Positions 33,255 to 35,139 of a stretch of DNA of 35,139 nt are shown here, piece after piece. A model generated the notes under the pieces. That model had not been told where the DNA came from. It saw only the letters and a list, made by a program, of their open reading frames with translations, and did no database searches. Within the stretch, counting starts at the first letter, position 1, and each line of letters opens with the position of its first letter. Origin of the DNA: an uncultured Alphaproteobacteria bacterium (GTDB lineage: Bacteria > Pseudomonadota > Alphaproteobacteria > RF32 > CAG-239); assembly GCA_949297665.1 (NCBI GenBank), contig CASFTO010000036.1, positions 1-35,139 on the forward strand, read 5' to 3'. Both the position numbers and the translations under genes were made by a program.

Positions 33255-33283
33255 TTGCAAACCGAACAAAAACAGAACATAAT
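33255..33283 (+). promoter_or_regulatory. recA promoter
   Basis: TTGCAA 33255-33260, 17 bases and CATAAT 33278-33283 overlap the LexA operator and lie 43 bases before the recA ATG. Confidence 0.75.
33264..33278 (+). promoter_or_regulatory. LexA operator (SOS box)
   Basis: GAAC (33264-33267), seven bases, GAAC (33275-33278) is a perfect match to the alphaproteobacterial SOS box. It fills the promoter spacer and touches the -10, so bound LexA would block RNA polymerase. Confidence 0.88.
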
Positions 33284-33326
33284 CCTCTCAGTAACGTTCT
33301 CAAGATTATTTTTAAGAGGTTTAAAT

Positions 33327-34376
33327 ATGGAAAAAGACAAAGCGTTAGAAGCGGCGCTGAGCCAAATTGAACGAGCTTTCGGTAAAGGCTCTATCATGCG
33401 TCTCGGACAAGACACAAAAATTGATATTGAAGCCATTTCTACCGGTTCTCTCGGTATTGATATTGCTCTGGGTATCGGTGGTTTGCCGAAGGGGCGTATT
33501 GTGGAAATCTATGGTCCGGAAAGCTCCGGTAAAACAACTTTGGCGTTGAGCGTAATTGCTCAGGCTCAGAAAAAAGGCGGTACTTGCGCATTTGTTGATG
33601 CGGAACATGCTCTTGATCCGTCTTATGCGAAGAAAATCGGTGTGGATATCAATAACCTCTTAATTTCGCAACCGGATGCCGGTGAGCAGGCTTTGGAAAT
33701 TGCCGATACTCTCGTTCGGTCCGGCGCAATTGACGTGTTGGTCGTTGACTCGGTGGCTGCTCTTGTTCCTAAGGCGGAACTTGAAGGCGAAATGGGCGAC
33801 TCTCATATGGGATTGCAAGCGCGTTTGATGAGTCAGGCTCTGCGGAAGTTGACCGCTACCGTTTCTCGCTCTAACACTCTTATTATCTTTATTAACCAAA
33901 TTCGTATGAAAATCGGTGTGATGTTTGGTAATCCGGAAACAACTACCGGTGGTAACGCTTTGAAATTCTACGCTTCTATTCGTATGGATATTCGTAGAGT
34001 GGGCGCAATTAAAGATAAAGAAGATGTTATCGGTAGCCAGACACGCGTTAAAATTGTTAAAAATAAAGTGGCTCCTCCATTTAAAACAGTTGATTTTGAC
34101 ATTATGTACGGCGAGGGTATCTCTAAAGTCGGCGAATTGATAGACCTTGGTGTTAAGGCCGGAATTATTGAGAAAGCCGGCGCGTGGTTCTCTTATAATG
34201 GTGAAAAACTTGGACAAGGTCGTGAAAACGCTAAACAGGTTTTGCGCGATAATCCGGCTTTGGCTGATGAAATTGAGCGTAAAATCCGTGCTGATGCCGG
34301 TCACCTTACTTCTGAACTTATCGGCGATGATATGAACGAAGAAACAGTTGATCCGGTTACCGGAGAAGTTGCTTAG
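33327..34376 (+). CDS. recA: Recombinase A
   Basis: The 349-residue protein is RecA throughout: Walker A GPESSGKT at 63-70, the DAEHALDP motif, [20 protein letters not shown], the L2 loop [18 protein letters not shown], and an acidic C-terminal tail. It coats single-stranded DNA, drives strand exchange, and triggers LexA self-cleavage. The length is typical. AAGAGGT 7 bases upstream fixes ATG 33327; the longer open frame from 33084 is rejected. Its promoter carries a LexA operator, so recA should be damage-inducible. Confidence 0.98.
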   Translation: MEKDKALEAALSQIERAFGKGSIMRLGQDTKIDIEAISTGSLGIDIALGIGGLPKGRIVEIYGPESSGKTTLALSVIAQAQKKGGTCAFVDAEHALDPSYAKKIGVDINNLLISQPDAGEQALEIADTLVRSGAIDVLVVDSVAALVPKAELEGEMGDSHMGLQARLMSQALRKLTATVSRSNTLIIFINQIRMKIGVMFGNPETTTGGNALKFYASIRMDIRRVGAIKDKEDVIGSQTRVKIVKNKVAPPFKTVDFDIMYGEGISKVGELIDLGVKAGIIEKAGAWFSYNGEKLGQGRENAKQVLRDNPALADEIERKIRADAGHLTSELIGDDMNEETVDPVTGEVA

Positions 34377-34527
34377 TTTGAGCATTATTTTCAGGTTATA
34401 CCAAAATTTTCGCTTCGATAATTTGTTAAGAAACTTCATTGAGCTGATTTCTTGAAAGTTTGGGTAAGGATAGCTTGTGAAAAGTTTGGCGATGGTAACT
34501 TGCAAAGAGACTTCTCTCCGGCAACTT

Positions 34528-34603
34528 GCTGAAAGCCATTACTTTGGTAGCTTGTTAAGAGATTGGCTGAAAGTCATTACTTTGGTAATTTGCAAAGAGA
34601 TTG
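34528..34603. repeat. 38-bp tandem direct repeat
   Basis: Two abutting copies (34528-34565 and 34566-34603) begin GCTGAAAG and end AAGAGATTG, differing at a few bases. A partial relative (GGTAACTTGCAAAGAGA) lies at 34494-34510. Confidence 0.8.
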
Positions 34604-34617
34604 GCTCAGATGATATA

Positions 34618-34652
34618 TAAAAAAGTCCTCCACTTAAAGTGGGGGCTTTTTG
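34618..34652 (+). terminator. Intrinsic terminator downstream of recA
   Basis: AAGTCCTCCACT pairs with AGTGGGGGCTT with one bulged base, followed by T5. It is about 240 bases after the recA stop, so the transcript would have a long repeat-containing 3' end. Confidence 0.7.
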
Positions 34653-34706
34653 TTTTTAGGGCTTTGAGAGTAGGGGCATAGGTTGGTGCGGACGAGTGGA
34701 GATTGG

Positions 34707-35139
34707 CATAAAAAATAACCGACAGTTTTGGCGGTGTAGGTTATTGGGGATTTACTTTTGAGTGCTGACGCATTGATGAGAGATAGATGAGGGCGGGTGA
34801 GTGGAAATTTTGCATAAAAAATAACCGGCAGTTTGGACTTCCTGCTACTTTAGTGTGATTTATTTTAAGCGTTGAGGTTAGGGAGAGGCAAGCCAAAAGG
34901 TTTTCCACATAAAAAATAACCGGCAGTATGGACTTCCGGCTACTTTAGTGCGATTTACTTTAAGCGTTGAGGTTAGGGAGAGGCAAGCCAAAAGGTTTTC
35001 CACATAAAAAATAACCGGAAGTTTGGATTTCCGGCTAATTTTGTGCGATTTAATTTAAGCGTTGTGGTTTGGAGAGGCAAGCCAAAAGGTTTTTCATATA
35101 AAAAAAATAACCGACAGTTTGGATTTCCGGCTACTTTAG
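34707..35139. repeat. 95-bp tandem repeat array, running off the right edge
   Basis: Units start with CATAAAAAATAACCG-type sequence at 34707 (divergent, 106 bp), 34813, 34908, 35003 and 35095. The two central copies are nearly identical. Each holds a short hairpin; in the 35003 unit it is CCGGAA/TTCCGG. There are no unique spacers, so it is not a CRISPR. Confidence 0.88.

Larger units (their letters stand above)
33011..33326. other. fabI-recA divergent intergenic region
   Basis: It contains the fabI leader and the recA promoter with its LexA operator. An open frame continues upstream of the recA ATG to 33084, but its residues do not resemble RecA and lie over the operator, so I read it as non-coding. 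Confidence 0.75.
34377..35139. other. 763-bp gene-free stretch of tandem repeats
   Basis: No supported gene is present. It contains partial and full 38-bp repeats, a hairpin terminator at 34618-34652, and a 95-bp tandem array from 34707 to the window edge. Confidence 0.8.

Noticed and set aside
33084..33326. N-terminal extension of the recA reading frame
   Set aside because: The extra 81 residues do not resemble RecA, cover the promoter and LexA operator, and a good Shine-Dalgarno precedes ATG 33327.
33660..34505. 281-residue open frame antisense to recA
   Set aside because: It is a shadow of the recA coding bias, has no start signals, and RecA is certain on the other strand.
34707..35139. 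CRISPR array
   Set aside because: Whole units of about 95 bp repeat, with no unique spacers and no cas genes.
1..35139. tRNA, rRNA, prophage or transposase genes
   Set aside because: I searched by eye for TTCGA-type arms, rRNA cores and transposase motifs and found no supported case; a covariance-model scan would be more sensitive.

Overview
The window reads as a chromosomal segment of a low-GC alphaproteobacterium, probably an uncultured host- or gut-associated lineage (the host link is inference). Support comes from a recA promoter carrying a perfect alphaproteobacterial LexA operator (GAAC-N7-GAAC), the DUF3035/BamF-like lipoprotein next to paired M16 peptidases, an M23 peptidase next to a bactofilin, and the rnc-era pair. 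Genes use the standard code with TAA, TGA and TAG stops. Housekeeping genes mostly have clear Shine-Dalgarno sites.

Layout. 1-123: end of a 28-bp tandem repeat array. 154-5613: envelope block (BamF-like lipoprotein, active and degenerate M16 proteins, FtsB, M23 peptidase, bactofilin). 5685-7839 (minus): small membrane protein, RlmH, and a GltD/PreT-like Fe-S flavoprotein. 8015-12514: three alpha-solenoid proteins of an unrecognised family. 12724-16029: a large AsmA/YhdP-like envelope protein. 16082-20172: HAD-like protein, coiled-coil protein, a repeat-rich 750-bp gap, an N-formylglutamate amidohydrolase-like enzyme and a lytic transglycosylase. 20254-24052: a distant solenoid-like protein on minus, lepB, a decayed family member, an intact family member and an orphan minus gene. 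24323-28148: rnc, era, a small membrane protein and a COG2509-type flavoprotein. 28257-30938: a membrane-anchored ankyrin protein. 31098-34376: an orphan minus gene, a pair of perfect DnaA boxes, and divergent fabI and recA. 34377-35139: tandem repeats running off the right edge.

The most unusual content is the family at 8783-10480, 10658-12514 and 22165-23202, plus a relic at 21726-22087. Each copy is a self-contained cassette: TTGACA-like -35, 17-bp spacer, -10, a TTTTGGCAAAA dyad, an A/T-rich leader without a Shine-Dalgarno, a CDS starting MANTILKQVN, and (in the intact copies) a related GGCTTTCTCT-type terminator hairpin. The proteins carry two copies of a G[YF]PFYVYx[DN]G[TS] domain. Two of them continue into 26-residue repeats (16 and at least 10) with a recurring cysteine. 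A 70-bp identical stretch between the two large genes and a 156-bp two-unit duplication inside one point to ongoing recombination. One intact and one dead copy sit between lepB and rnc, which are commonly adjacent in proteobacteria. The function is unknown; a co-regulated, recombining family of cytoplasmic binding or scaffold proteins is the most I can infer.
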